Part shown: positions 1-7,831 of the stretch, in pieces
Position numbering within the stretch: position 1 is the stretch's first letter
Layout: every line of letters begins with the position of its first letter
Source: Lachnospiraceae bacterium
Lineage (GTDB): Bacteria; Bacillota; Clostridia; Lachnospirales; Lachnospiraceae
Length of the DNA: 40,260 bases
NCBI GenBank assembly: GCA_017518185.1
Contig: JAFWWB010000074.1
Coordinates: 1-40,260 of the forward strand
Reading direction: 5' to 3'
Translations under genes and position numbers: made by a program
The notes under the pieces: generated by a model
What the model was told of the DNA's origin: nothing
The model's input: only the letters and a program-made list of their open reading frames with translations
Databases searched by the model: none

Positions 1-2
1 AG

Positions 3-2522
3 GAGGAGGAATTCGAGGATCAGGATACCCTGAAGCTCTTTATCATCTCCGCGGCCATAAGGGAAAAGTACAGAAAGAAGGAGTATAAGGCTTCACTGCA
101 GCTTTCCGATGCCTGGATCGCCTATATGAACGCCATACAGGAGAGCCTGGGCACGGAGATAGAGGCCATAGCGGCAGTCACCGTGTCCGAGGGCGGCCTG
201 AATTTCGTAAGGAGCAGGCAGTTCGGCATGGTGAGGCGCTGCCGGGACAGCGAAGGCAGTGTCGTATACTGCTGTGACGGTGATCGTCTTGCGAGGCTTC
301 TGGAGGACAAATATTACCTGAAGGGCTTCAGGGATGATGTCTGCATACTCCTGCCCTTTGAAACCGAGGAGGGGGAAAAGAAGATCTCGCATATACCTTT
401 AAGCCTTGACGACCTGCCGGATGAAGGGGAACTTCCCCTGTACAGCAGATACCTCCTGAACAACGTGAAGAACAGCCGTGACTTTGAGTGCCGGAATGAG
501 GTGCGAAGGGAGGTCACGGAGCATTACCTGGGAAGCTTTTACTTCCTGCATACACTGGACGATTATAAGGACGAGGAAGAGGACGCCTATGGGGAGTGCC
601 CCACCCTGATCGGTGAGGACAGGGTGGAGCTCAGTCTTCTCATGCACAGACAGACCCATATGTATGTGCTGCTCATGTTCTTCCCGGACTGCCGTTATTC
701 CACCTCACAGATACTGGACCAGGTGAGCAAGAACTACCTGAAGATACGTTCCGACGGCTGGGAGACCTGCGTTAAGGGCATGAAGGATGAGACGGAAATC
801 CTCGGGATAAAAAGCTGGAAAGAGCTGGGAATGTACGAAGACCCTTCCTGTCCCGAGGCTGAAGAATATAAGAAGAGGCTTCTGGAGAAGGAAATGAGGT
901 ATGCCCTGTTCCGGAAGCTGGATGATGAGGGCGCGCTGGATGCCGCCAGGCTCATGGAGAAAGCCGGGCTAGTCAGTATGTATACCGGAGGATCGGGAGC
1001 CGTTATCCCTGAAAAGCCGGGCAGCTGGCAGGAGCTCATAGCAAAGAGGCGGAGTGAGTATAAGAAAGAGGCCCTTAAGGACAGGGAAAGGATCACGGGA
1101 CTCCGTGAAGAGATAGAAAAGCTCCAGAAGGAGGCTGACAGGCTCCTGGAGGAGCAGCTTGAGATAAAGGATTTCAAAAAACGCGAGGCCGCATGCAGGA
1201 AATACAAGAAAAAACTGGGAGGCTTCCGGGAAGAGGGAAGCAGTGACCCCAAGGGTATCAATGACCTGAAGAGAGAGCTTAAGGAGCTGGAAGAGAAGGC
1301 CGGAGAGCGTGCCCACAGAAGAAGGATACTCAAAGCCCTGGCGGCGCTGGAGGAAGAGGAGCTGGCGGAGGCTTTTGAATGCATAGGCGGATTTGATCCC
1401 GATGAGGATGAGATAAGAACGGCGGAGCGCCGGGTGAACCTGCAATTCAGATACAGGCAGGAGGAGCTGGCAGCCCTGGGTAAGATAATTCTTTCACACG
1501 GCTGTTACCATTATGCCCATCTGGATGACTATGTTTACGCTATGTACGGTCTGGTGATGGCGGGTTACGGGAAGGTCTTCAGCTGTATGACAGGCGAGCC
1601 GGAGCCCCAGCCCGGAGAGGACTGGGTGCGGAAGGATGATAAGAAGACCACCAGGGAGATGATGAACATACTCTCGGGGGAGACTTATTTTTCACTGTTC
1701 CAGACCTTCAGGGTTTATAATGACGAGCTTATAGAGAAGGCCGTTACGGATGTTTCGGCTTATGATTACTACACGGCCTATATGTCAAGGCAGACGGTGG
1801 TGTTCATACTGAAGGACCGGGTGCTGAAGGAACAGCTCCCCGATGACGATTATGTGCTTGAGTGTGATGTCAGCAGGGATTCGAAGGAGTACGGGGTGCT
1901 CACCCGCATAGGACTTGCGGCTACCTGCCTCTTTATCATGGAGCTCATAATGTTCCAGAACACGGCCCTTTCCAAGATGACGGTCAGGGTGTCGAAGGCG
2001 CTGACCCAGGCAGGGCATGTGCCCTGGAAGTACATCAACAGGCTGTACGAGGATTACGGTAAGACCATAGAGTTCTGGAAGACGGATAATTTCAAATACA
2101 ACGGTACTGCCCAGGAGGCGGAGAAGATCCGCACGGCCTTTACCAACGATGATCTGAAGGCGGTATACGCGGAACAGCAGGAGTACCTGCAGAAGATAGT
2201 GGATCTGAACAGTGCCGAGCAGGAAAGACGGAACGGAGTGGTCATAAACATACTTGGTGTGGTCTTTGCCATCTTCGGCGTTAAGGAATATGTGGTGGAG
2301 GAGATCCTGACGAAGTTCTATGACGGCCTGCCGGATAACTGGATCGCCGACACCGCACTTGAGGCCAACCGTACCTTCAACGTGCTGGCTATCTGCGGTT
2401 TTGCCCTGGCGTTCCTGATCATTTATTTCCTGAACAGGAGAAGCTATTATTACCGTATGAGAAGGCTCAAGAATAACGGGAGCAGCGCGGCCGGAAACGC
2501 TGACGGGGAGGAACAGGCATGA
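3..2522 (+). CDS. Unrecognised coiled-coil protein with two C-terminal membrane helices (5' end outside window)
   Basis: The frame is open back to the first bases, so the first ATG at 126 is probably internal and the true start lies left of the window; 839 residues are visible. The protein is charged and mostly soluble. A strongly predicted coiled coil (Glu/Lys/Arg-rich) lies around nt 1040-1380. Two hydrophobic segments follow near the C-terminus (nt about 2235-2300 and 2385-2445), separated by roughly 26 residues and followed by a short basic tail, so the bulk probably sits on one side of the membrane, anchored by a C-terminal hairpin. The two-helix end is loosely like CorA-type proteins, but I see no GMN motif and do not assign it. 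It overlaps the next gene by 4 bp (ATGA), indicating translational coupling. I do not recognise the family. Confidence 0.85.
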   Translation, partial: EEEFEDQDTLKLFIISAAIREKYRKKEYKASLQLSDAWIAYMNAIQESLGTEIEAIAAVTVSEGGLNFVRSRQFGMVRRCRDSEGSVVYCCDGDRLARLLEDKYYLKGFRDDVCILLPFETEEGEKKISHIPLSLDDLPDEGELPLYSRYLLNNVKNSRDFECRNEVRREVTEHYLGSFYFLHTLDDYKDEEEDAYGECPTLIGEDRVELSLLMHRQTHMYVLLMFFPDCRYSTSQILDQVSKNYLKIRSDGWETCVKGMKDETEILGIKSWKELGMYEDPSCPEAEEYKKRLLEKEMRYALFRKLDDEGALDAARLMEKAGLVSMYTGGSGAVIPEKPGSWQELIAKRRSEYKKEALKDRERITGLREEIEKLQKEADRLLEEQLEIKDFKKREAACRKYKKKLGGFREEGSSDPKGINDLKRELKELEEKAGERAHRRRILKALAALEEEELAEAFECIGGFDPDEDEIRTAERRVNLQFRYRQEELAALGKIILSHGCYHYAHLDDYVYAMYGLVMAGYGKVFSCMTGEPEPQPGEDWVRKDDKKTTREMMNILSGETYFSLFQTFRVYNDELIEKAVTDVSAYDYYTAYMSRQTVVFILKDRVLKEQLPDDDYVLECDVSRDSKEYGVLTRIGLAATCLFIMELIMFQNTALSKMTVRVSKALTQAGHVPWKYINRLYEDYGKTIEFWKTDNFKYNGTAQEAEKIRTAFTNDDLKAVYAEQQEYLQKIVDLNSAEQERRNGVVINILGVVFAIFGVKEYVVEEILTKFYDGLPDNWIADTALEANRTFNVLAICGFALAFLIIYFLNRRSYYYRMRRLKNNGSSAAGNADGEEQA

Positions 2523-3334
2523 AGCTCCGATACAGCGATATCTTCGTGGACCGCGAGGATCTCATAGAAAACAGGATAAGGATCATACACGAGAGAGGAC
2601 GTAAGCGCTGGTGGGGACACCCTTCAAGATGGTTTGTTGCGATACTCATTGTGAGCATCCTGCTCTCATATGTTTACGTTCTGAAGATGGAACAGGGCGG
2701 AGAGGTCACGTTCTTAAGCATGCTGGCCCTGGCGGCCATAGGCTATATCTGCGGTCCGCGTTACGGGATTGCGGGAGCCCTTTTATTTGCCGTGATCAAA
2801 TACTGTCTGGATTATGTGCTGCCGGGATATGCGGTTACGGCGCTTATGGAGATCAGAAACGACCCCGGTGCTGTGGGGGCGTGGTTTGATCAGATGAAAA
2901 GCGTTGGTTATGAGGCCGCATCGCAGCTGGATACCATATATTTTGATGATCAGAAAGACCGCATACAGCTTGTGGGAGATCTTTTCGATTACATCTTCGG
3001 TTATGGCGTGGTGGGCCTTTTCGGCCTGTTCTGCGGGTTGCAGAAAGAAAAAAAGGGAAGGTGGAAGACGGTCTTTGCGTATCCGCAGCTGGCGTTTTTT
3101 GCGGTCATAGTGCTCCGTTATGCGGAAAGCGTGCTGAATTATATCCTCTTTTATCCGGAAAACGAGTCTTTCATACTCTTTGCAACGGAGGCGCTGACCT
3201 ACAGCTTTTCCTATGCGCTGATAGACGGCGTGCTGGCTCTCATAGTCTTCATGCTCCCCAGCGTGACTAACGTGATACTCTTCTTCAGGACCATAGCCCA
3301 CAACAGCTACGACGGTGATCTGGATGAGCTCTGA
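2519..3334 (+). CDS. ThiT-like polytopic membrane protein (possible ECF transporter S component)
   Basis: The 271-residue protein has about six hydrophobic segments after a basic N-terminal region. The stretch GYICGPRYGIAGALL, followed by a short loop and later by DYIFGYGVVGLFGLFCG, resembles ThiT, the substrate-binding subunit of energy-coupling-factor thiamine transporters, whose helices carry a similar GxxxG-rich pattern and a DYxxxFxxLG-type segment. It is longer than usual ThiT (about 180-200 aa): it has a 40-residue charged N-terminal extension and an insert of about 45 residues near 110-150. I see no TPP riboswitch or thiamine genes nearby, so thiamine as substrate is not supported. 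It is coupled to the upstream gene by an ATGA overlap and overlaps azlC downstream. The ThiT relation is a motif-level impression. Confidence 0.6.
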   Translation: MKLRYSDIFVDREDLIENRIRIIHERGRKRWWGHPSRWFVAILIVSILLSYVYVLKMEQGGEVTFLSMLALAAIGYICGPRYGIAGALLFAVIKYCLDYVLPGYAVTALMEIRNDPGAVGAWFDQMKSVGYEAASQLDTIYFDDQKDRIQLVGDLFDYIFGYGVVGLFGLFCGLQKEKKGRWKTVFAYPQLAFFAVIVLRYAESVLNYILFYPENESFILFATEALTYSFSYALIDGVLALIVFMLPSVTNVILFFRTIAHNSYDGDLDEL

Positions 3335-4052
3335 GGAAAGAGGAAAGCAGTTTAAGGAGGGGCTCAGGGACGGTATCCCCATCGGACTGGGATATCTGGC
3401 GGTGAGCTTTACCCTGGGGATACAGTGCCGTGAATCGGGCCTCAGCGCCCTGGAAGCTACGGTCATGTCTCTGGTGAACCTGACCAGCGCAGGGGAATTC
3501 GCGGCCCTGACCATTATACGTACAGCATCATCCTATCTTGAGATGGCCATAAGCCAGTTAGTGATCAATCTTCGTTACATGCTGATGAGCTTTGCCCTGT
3601 CCCAGAAGGTGGAACCCGGGCTTTCCGTCGGCCACCGCATGGGCATCTCCTTCGGAGTCACCGATGAGATCTTCGGCATATCCATAGGCCGGAAGGACAG
3701 GCTGAGCCCCTTCTATTCCTACGGAGCCATGGCTGTGGCCGTACCCGGCTGGACTGCGGGGACCTGCCTCGGGGTGATCATGGGTGATATACTTCCCATA
3801 AACATAGTAAACGCCCTGAGTCTGGCGCTCTACGGCATGTTCCTGGCCATCATAGTACCCAAGGCAAAAGAAGATAAGCATGTGGCGGCGATATGCATAG
3901 TGGCCATAGCCGCCAGCACGGTGTTTTCCTATGTGCCTTATCTCAAGGCGGTTTCAGCGGGAAGCCGCATAATAATACTGACGGTGGCGCTGTCGCTGCT
4001 GGCGGCCCTTATCTGGCCCGTAAAGGATGAGGAGGGTAAGGATGCAGCATAA
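3324..4052 (+). CDS. azlC: AzlC family branched-chain amino acid exporter, large subunit
   Basis: The protein of 242 residues, all hydrophobic helices, matches the AzlC family: an N-terminal FKEGLRDGIPIGLGYLAV segment, a conserved SAGEFAAL region and the QLVINLRYMLMS motif. AzlC works with the small partner AzlD as a branched-chain amino acid exporter (known from azaleucine resistance in Bacillus). A GTG at 3315 is in frame, but the ATG at 3324 is the more natural start; neither has a strong ribosome site because translation is probably coupled to the upstream gene, which ends at 3334. It overlaps azlD by 11 bp. Substrate range cannot be read from sequence. Confidence 0.9.
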   Translation: MSSEERGKQFKEGLRDGIPIGLGYLAVSFTLGIQCRESGLSALEATVMSLVNLTSAGEFAALTIIRTASSYLEMAISQLVINLRYMLMSFALSQKVEPGLSVGHRMGISFGVTDEIFGISIGRKDRLSPFYSYGAMAVAVPGWTAGTCLGVIMGDILPINIVNALSLALYGMFLAIIVPKAKEDKHVAAICIVAIAASTVFSYVPYLKAVSAGSRIIILTVALSLLAALIWPVKDEEGKDAA

Positions 4053-4359
4053 CGTTTGGATATACATAGCCATAATGGCGCTGGTGACCTATCTCATAAG
4101 GATGCTGCCCCTGACACTGCTCCGGAAGGAGATAAAGAACAGGACACTCAGATCTTTTCTCTATTACGTGCCCTATGTGACACTTACGGTCATGACTTTC
4201 CCGGCCATAATCACGGCTACGGGGGATCTGAGGAGCGGCGCTGCGGGCCTTGTCACGGCGCTGATACTCTCCTGGAAGAAGCAGAGCCTGCCGGTGGTAG
4301 CCTTTATATCCTGTGCGGTGGTATTCCTGGTATCTATGCTGTTAACCCTGATACATTGA
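4042..4359 (+). CDS. azlD: AzlD family branched-chain amino acid exporter, small subunit
   Basis: This small protein of 105 residues has about four membrane helices. The YLIRMLPL motif near the N-terminus and the YVPYVTLTVMTFPAI segment are characteristic of AzlD. It partners AzlC, encoded immediately upstream with overlap, to form the exporter. The ATG at 4042 is preferred over an in-frame ATG at 4027 because a GGAGGG ribosome site at 4031-4036 sits 5-6 nt in front of it and would lie inside the coding region of the longer form. The stop at 4359 is close to the atp promoter, so this gene probably ends its transcription unit, although no U-tract terminator is visible between the two. Confidence 0.9.
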   Translation: MQHNVWIYIAIMALVTYLIRMLPLTLLRKEIKNRTLRSFLYYVPYVTLTVMTFPAIITATGDLRSGAAGLVTALILSWKKQSLPVVAFISCAVVFLVSMLLTLIH

Positions 4360-4364
4360 TGCGC

Positions 4365-4393
4365 TTGCATTTTACCGGGCAGGGTTATATAAT
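4365..4393 (+). promoter_or_regulatory. Sigma-A promoter of the ATP synthase operon
   Basis: The -35 element TTGCAT (4365-4370) and a perfect -10 TATAAT (4388-4393) are separated by exactly 17 nt, 45 bp before atpB. An 8-bp perfect inverted repeat, TAACCCTG at 4343-4350 and CAGGGTTA at 4380-4387, straddles the -35 box and ends directly against the -10 box. Confidence 0.85.
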
Positions 4394-4437
4394 GTCCTTT
4401 ATGTTTTGGGATGACATCCGGAAGGAGATGACAGGAT

Positions 4438-5247
4438 TTGACTAAGAAACGCAGGACGGTAACTCTTATCATAGCGGCGCTGCTGCTGGCGGCAACGGTG
4501 GCTGCGATCATCATACTTCCGATTTCTGAAAAGCATGAGACCGTCAAGGAGGCCATGCGTGATGCGGTGCTCCATGATGCAAACAGGATAAACCTCTTCG
4601 GTCTTGCCGTGGATCCTTCCCTTATCTCGGGTTTTATCGTCACGGGCATACTGCTTCTCTTTGCCCTGATCTTACGCATATTTGTGATACCGCGCTTTCA
4701 GATGGTACCCGGAAAATTCCAGCTGGTCATAGAGACCTGGGTGGGCTTTTTCGATGACCTTGCCAGGACCAATTCCCCTCACAGGAACAAAGCCCTGGGA
4801 GCCTACATCTTCGGAGCGGGATCCTATATCTTCGCAGGCACCATGTTCGAGCTCCTGGGTATACAGGGCATCACCACTGAGGGACATTCCATATCCCTGC
4901 CTGCACCCCTGGCAAATATGAACGGCGCCATCTGCATGGGTGTCACCACCTATCTTTTCATAATGCTGGGCGGCATCGCCGGCAACGGCATCAAGGGCGT
5001 GGGAAAGACCCTGAAGGATTTCTCGCTGCCCATATCCATGACCTTCAGGCTTTTCGGAGCGCTGCTCTCCGGTATGCTGACAACGGAGCTGGTGTATTAC
5101 TACATAACCCTCTCCTTTGCTCTGCCGGTGGTGGTGGGTGTGCTGTTCACAGTGCTCCACGCCCTTATACAGGCATATGTGCTGACAATGCTCTGCAGCT
5201 TCTATTACGGAGAGGTCAGTGAAGTACATATAAAAAGTACAGAGTAA
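4438..5247 (+). CDS. atpB: ATP synthase Fo subunit a
   Basis: Subunit a (269 aa) forms the ion half-channels of Fo next to the c-ring. The essential arginine is R204 in the segment TFRLFGALLSG, and the conserved glutamine near the C-terminal helix is Q245 in LIQAYV. The usual RLFGN asparagine is replaced by alanine. About six membrane helices are visible, the first directly after a basic N-terminus. The start is a TTG at 4438 with an AAGGAG site at 4422-4427, 10 nt upstream; no in-frame ATG fits. It is the first gene of the operon, downstream of the 4365-4393 promoter; no atpI is seen before it. Confidence 0.95.
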   Translation: MTKKRRTVTLIIAALLLAATVAAIIILPISEKHETVKEAMRDAVLHDANRINLFGLAVDPSLISGFIVTGILLLFALILRIFVIPRFQMVPGKFQLVIETWVGFFDDLARTNSPHRNKALGAYIFGAGSYIFAGTMFELLGIQGITTEGHSISLPAPLANMNGAICMGVTTYLFIMLGGIAGNGIKGVGKTLKDFSLPISMTFRLFGALLSGMLTTELVYYYITLSFALPVVVGVLFTVLHALIQAYVLTMLCSFYYGEVSEVHIKSTE

Positions 5248-5281
5248 CATACAAACATAAACACGAACGGAGGATTTCAAA

Positions 5282-5587
5282 GTGAATGTATTGATGAGCA
5301 TTGCGGCAGCGCTGGCTGAGCAGGTGACGGATGCGGGAGTGCTTGCGGAGGCGGCAGGTGATGCCACCGGCAGCAAGGCAATTGCGGCGGCTATAGCCAT
5401 AGGACTTGCTGCCCTGGGCGGTGCCATCGCCATGGGTATGGCAATATCCAAGTCCAATGAGGGTGTGGCACGCCAGCCTGAGGCGGCAGGCAAGATACAG
5501 ACACAGCTGATGCTGGGCCTGGTGTTCATAGAAACCGTCGTCATCTATGCACTGATCGTTGCCATACTTGTTGTCTTCGTATTATAA
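5282..5587 (+). CDS. atpE: ATP synthase Fo subunit c
   Basis: Subunit c forms the rotor ring. It is 101 residues, longer than the usual 75-89, with an extra N-terminal stretch of about 25 residues before helix 1. The loop signature is VARQPEAAG (62-70). The ion-carrying carboxylate is E84 in FIETVVIY. Aligned with the Na+-binding Ilyobacter c subunit, T85 and Y89 fit the Na+-type positions, but the residue equivalent to Gln32 is M51, so a full Na+ site is missing and proton coupling is more likely (inference). Start is GTG at 5282 with GGAGGA at 5268-5273, 8 nt before. The 34-bp gap after atpB holds only this ribosome site. Confidence 0.95.
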   Translation: MNVLMSIAAALAEQVTDAGVLAEAAGDATGSKAIAAAIAIGLAALGGAIAMGMAISKSNEGVARQPEAAGKIQTQLMLGLVFIETVVIYALIVAILVVFVL

Positions 5588-5601
5588 GGAGGAAGCAGAA
5601 G

Positions 5602-6087
5602 ATGCCTTTGGGAATAGACTTCGTCCAGATACTGCTGCATTTCTTTAATGTGGTGATCCTTTTCGCGGGGCTTTATATACTGCTGTATGCCCCCGTAAAG
5701 AAGTTCATGGACAAGAGGCAGAAGTACTTCGAGGGGCTCCGTGAAGATGCGGAGAAAGCCCGGGAGGAAGCTGACAGGGAAAAAGAGGAATATGTCAGGC
5801 TCCGGGAGCAGGCCGAAGAGCAGATAGCTTCCGAGAGGAAGGCAGCCGCATCGGAGATCGAGGAGATGAAGAGGCATGCCAGGGATGAGGCACGGGAGGA
5901 GGCAAGGATCCTTCTGAACGATTCCAGGGAACAGGCCGAGAGGGAAAAGAAGGCGATCCTCAGCGGGGCGAAGGAGGATATCGCAGCCCTCATAGAGGAG
6001 GCTACACGCAAGGTGATGCAGGACAGCGGGGATTCCGATCCCTATGAGGACTTTGTAGAAGCGGAAAGGAGCCGCAGCGATGGCTGA
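5602..6087 (+). CDS. atpF: ATP synthase Fo subunit b (peripheral stalk)
   Basis: This 161-residue subunit has one N-terminal membrane helix (about residues 10-30) followed by a long, highly charged helix (residues 35-140) typical of the b dimer, which links Fo to the top of F1. Normally its C-terminus binds the delta C-terminal domain. There is no delta domain fused to b (unlike mycobacterial b-delta), and the acidic C-terminal tail ends with the overlap into atpA. Start ATG has AAGGAGG at 5586-5592, 9 nt before. The last 8 bp (ATGGCTGA) overlap the start of the fused alpha gene, so the junction is a compact natural coupling rather than assembly debris. Confidence 0.95.
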   Translation: MPLGIDFVQILLHFFNVVILFAGLYILLYAPVKKFMDKRQKYFEGLREDAEKAREEADREKEEYVRLREQAEEQIASERKAAASEIEEMKRHARDEAREEARILLNDSREQAEREKKAILSGAKEDIAALIEEATRKVMQDSGDSDPYEDFVEAERSRSDG

Positions 6088-7831
6088 GACCAGGCTTAAA
6101 AAGGCTTTTCTGTATGCTCCCGAGAAGCCGGATGAGCTTCAGGAGAAGCTGCTGAAGGATTTTCTCAGGGAGAAATACTCCGAAGGATATGAGATCGTAT
6201 GGCGGGAGGACGAGAGCTTAAGCGACGGCTTCCGCCTTGTGGTAGGTGACGATGTTTATGACCGTTCCCGTGAGGGACGGTTTAATCAGTTAAAGGAGAA
6301 GCTTCGCGCGGCCGTATCGATGGGCAGGGGCGGGGATGATGTCATCACTCTCTTTAAGGGAGTGATAGACGACTGGGATGCCCGGACAGTTGCCTCGGAG
6401 GAGGGGACGGTCCTTACCGTCGGAGACGGGATAGTGGTAGTGGAAGGACTCTCCAAGGCCGTATACGGTGAGATACTCATTTTCGAGTCCGGGATAAGAG
6501 GCATGGTCCAGGATATACGCAGGGATACCCTGGGAGTGATCCTTTTCGGAGAAGACGACGGCATCACCGAGGGCAGCAGGGTGAGGCGCAGCGGCAAGAC
6601 TGCCGGTATACCCGTAGGTGACGCTTTCATAGGGCGGGTTGTCAATGCCCTGGGTGATCCGATCGACGGAGGCGGCATCATACAGGCTGACGGCTACAGA
6701 CCCATCGAGGCCGCTGCTCCCGGCATCATAGAGAGGAAGAGCGTGGATACCCCCATGTATACGGGTATCCTTACCATAGATTCCCTGTTCCCCATCGGAA
6801 GGGGACAGAGAGAGCTGATCATAGGCGACAGGCAGACGGGAAAGACCTCCATAGCTGTTGACGCCATACTGAATCAGGAGGACGTGATCTGCATATATGT
6901 GGCCATAGGCCAGAAGGCCAGCAGCGTGGCCCAACTGGTGGAGAATCTGCGCAGGAAGGGCGCAATGAAGCATACCATAGTGGTGAGCGCCACTGCCAGT
7001 GAGACCGCACCTATACAGTATATCGCTCCATATTCGGCAACCTCCCTCGGAGAGTATTTCATGCACAAGGGAAAGGACGTGCTGATCGTCTATGATGACC
7101 TTTCCAAGCATGCTGTGGCATACAGGGCGCTTTCGCTTTTGCTGGAGCGTTCACCGGGCCGTGAGGCTTACCCCGGAGACGTGTTCTTCCTCCATTCAAG
7201 ACTGCTGGAGCGTTCCGCAAGGCTCTCCGATGAGCTGGGCGGAGGCAGCATGACGGCCCTTCCCATAGTGGAGACCCAGGCCGGAGACGTTTCCGCATAT
7301 ATTCCCACGAACATAATATCAATAACCGACGGCCAGATCTTCCTGGAGAGCGAGCTCTTCTTTGCGGGCCAGAGGCCGGCCGTCAATATCGGTCTTTCAG
7401 TGTCCCGTGTGGGCGGTGCCGCCCAGAAGCAGGCGATGAAGAAAGCAGCCGGTACCATCCGTCTGGATCTGGCACAGTTCCGGGAGATGGAGGTGTTCAC
7501 CAAATTCTCATCAGACCTGGATGAGACCACGAAGAAGCAGCTGGCCTACGGCACCAGCCTTATGAGGGTATTAAGACAGCCCCAGGGTCATCCGAGGTCA
7601 CTGCACGATATGGTCATACTGCTTGTTACGGCCAACGCTAAGCTGCTGACGGAAATAGATCCGGATCATATCACGGGCTTTAGCGAGGAGCTCCTGTCTT
7701 ACTTCTCATCCATGCATCCCGGCATATGCAGGAGCATAGACGAGGAGGGTACCCTGGATGATGCACGAAAGGCCGAGATACTGGAGAAGGCCCGGGAATT
7801 CATAGAGAAATGGCAAACGTCAGAGAACTGA
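6080..7831 (+). CDS. atpA: Delta C-terminal domain - alpha fusion subunit of F1 ATPase
   Basis: This 583-residue protein is about 80 residues longer than a normal alpha (about 500). Residues 81-583 are a standard alpha: nucleotide-binding loop GDRQTGKTS at 249-257, arginine finger R443 in SVSRVGG, and a recognisable N-terminal helix (about 86-102). Residues 1-78 match the C-terminal third of the delta subunit: a short strand, a helix (QEKLLKDFLREKY), strands EIVWRED and DGFRLVVGDDVYD, then SREGRFNQLKEKL, equivalent to the delta pattern GDxxIDGSxRGRLxxL. No separate atpH exists and the six-helix N-terminal domain of delta is absent from the operon. An in-frame ATG at 6320 (M81) lies exactly at the domain boundary but has no well-spaced ribosome site. 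It overlaps atpF by 8 bp and atpG by 22 bp. Confidence 0.95.
   Translation: MAETRLKKAFLYAPEKPDELQEKLLKDFLREKYSEGYEIVWREDESLSDGFRLVVGDDVYDRSREGRFNQLKEKLRAAVSMGRGGDDVITLFKGVIDDWDARTVASEEGTVLTVGDGIVVVEGLSKAVYGEILIFESGIRGMVQDIRRDTLGVILFGEDDGITEGSRVRRSGKTAGIPVGDAFIGRVVNALGDPIDGGGIIQADGYRPIEAAAPGIIERKSVDTPMYTGILTIDSLFPIGRGQRELIIGDRQTGKTSIAVDAILNQEDVICIYVAIGQKASSVAQLVENLRRKGAMKHTIVVSATASETAPIQYIAPYSATSLGEYFMHKGKDVLIVYDDLSKHAVAYRALSLLLERSPGREAYPGDVFFLHSRLLERSARLSDELGGGSMTALPIVETQAGDVSAYIPTNIISITDGQIFLESELFFAGQRPAVNIGLSVSRVGGAAQKQAMKKAAGTIRLDLAQFREMEVFTKFSSDLDETTKKQLAYGTSLMRVLRQPQGHPRSLHDMVILLVTANAKLLTEIDPDHITGFSEELLSYFSSMHPGICRSIDEEGTLDDARKAEILEKAREFIEKWQTSEN

Noticed and set aside
734-1384. Minus-strand open frame rich in Ser/Leu/Phe (216 codons)
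   Set aside because: It is the shadow of the Glu/Lys-rich coiled coil on the plus strand; such sequence leaves stop-free antisense frames.
4672-5544. Long minus-strand open frame opposite atpB and atpE (290 codons)
   Set aside because: It is a mirror of two certain ATP synthase genes, low-complexity Ala/Ser/His content, no ribosome site.
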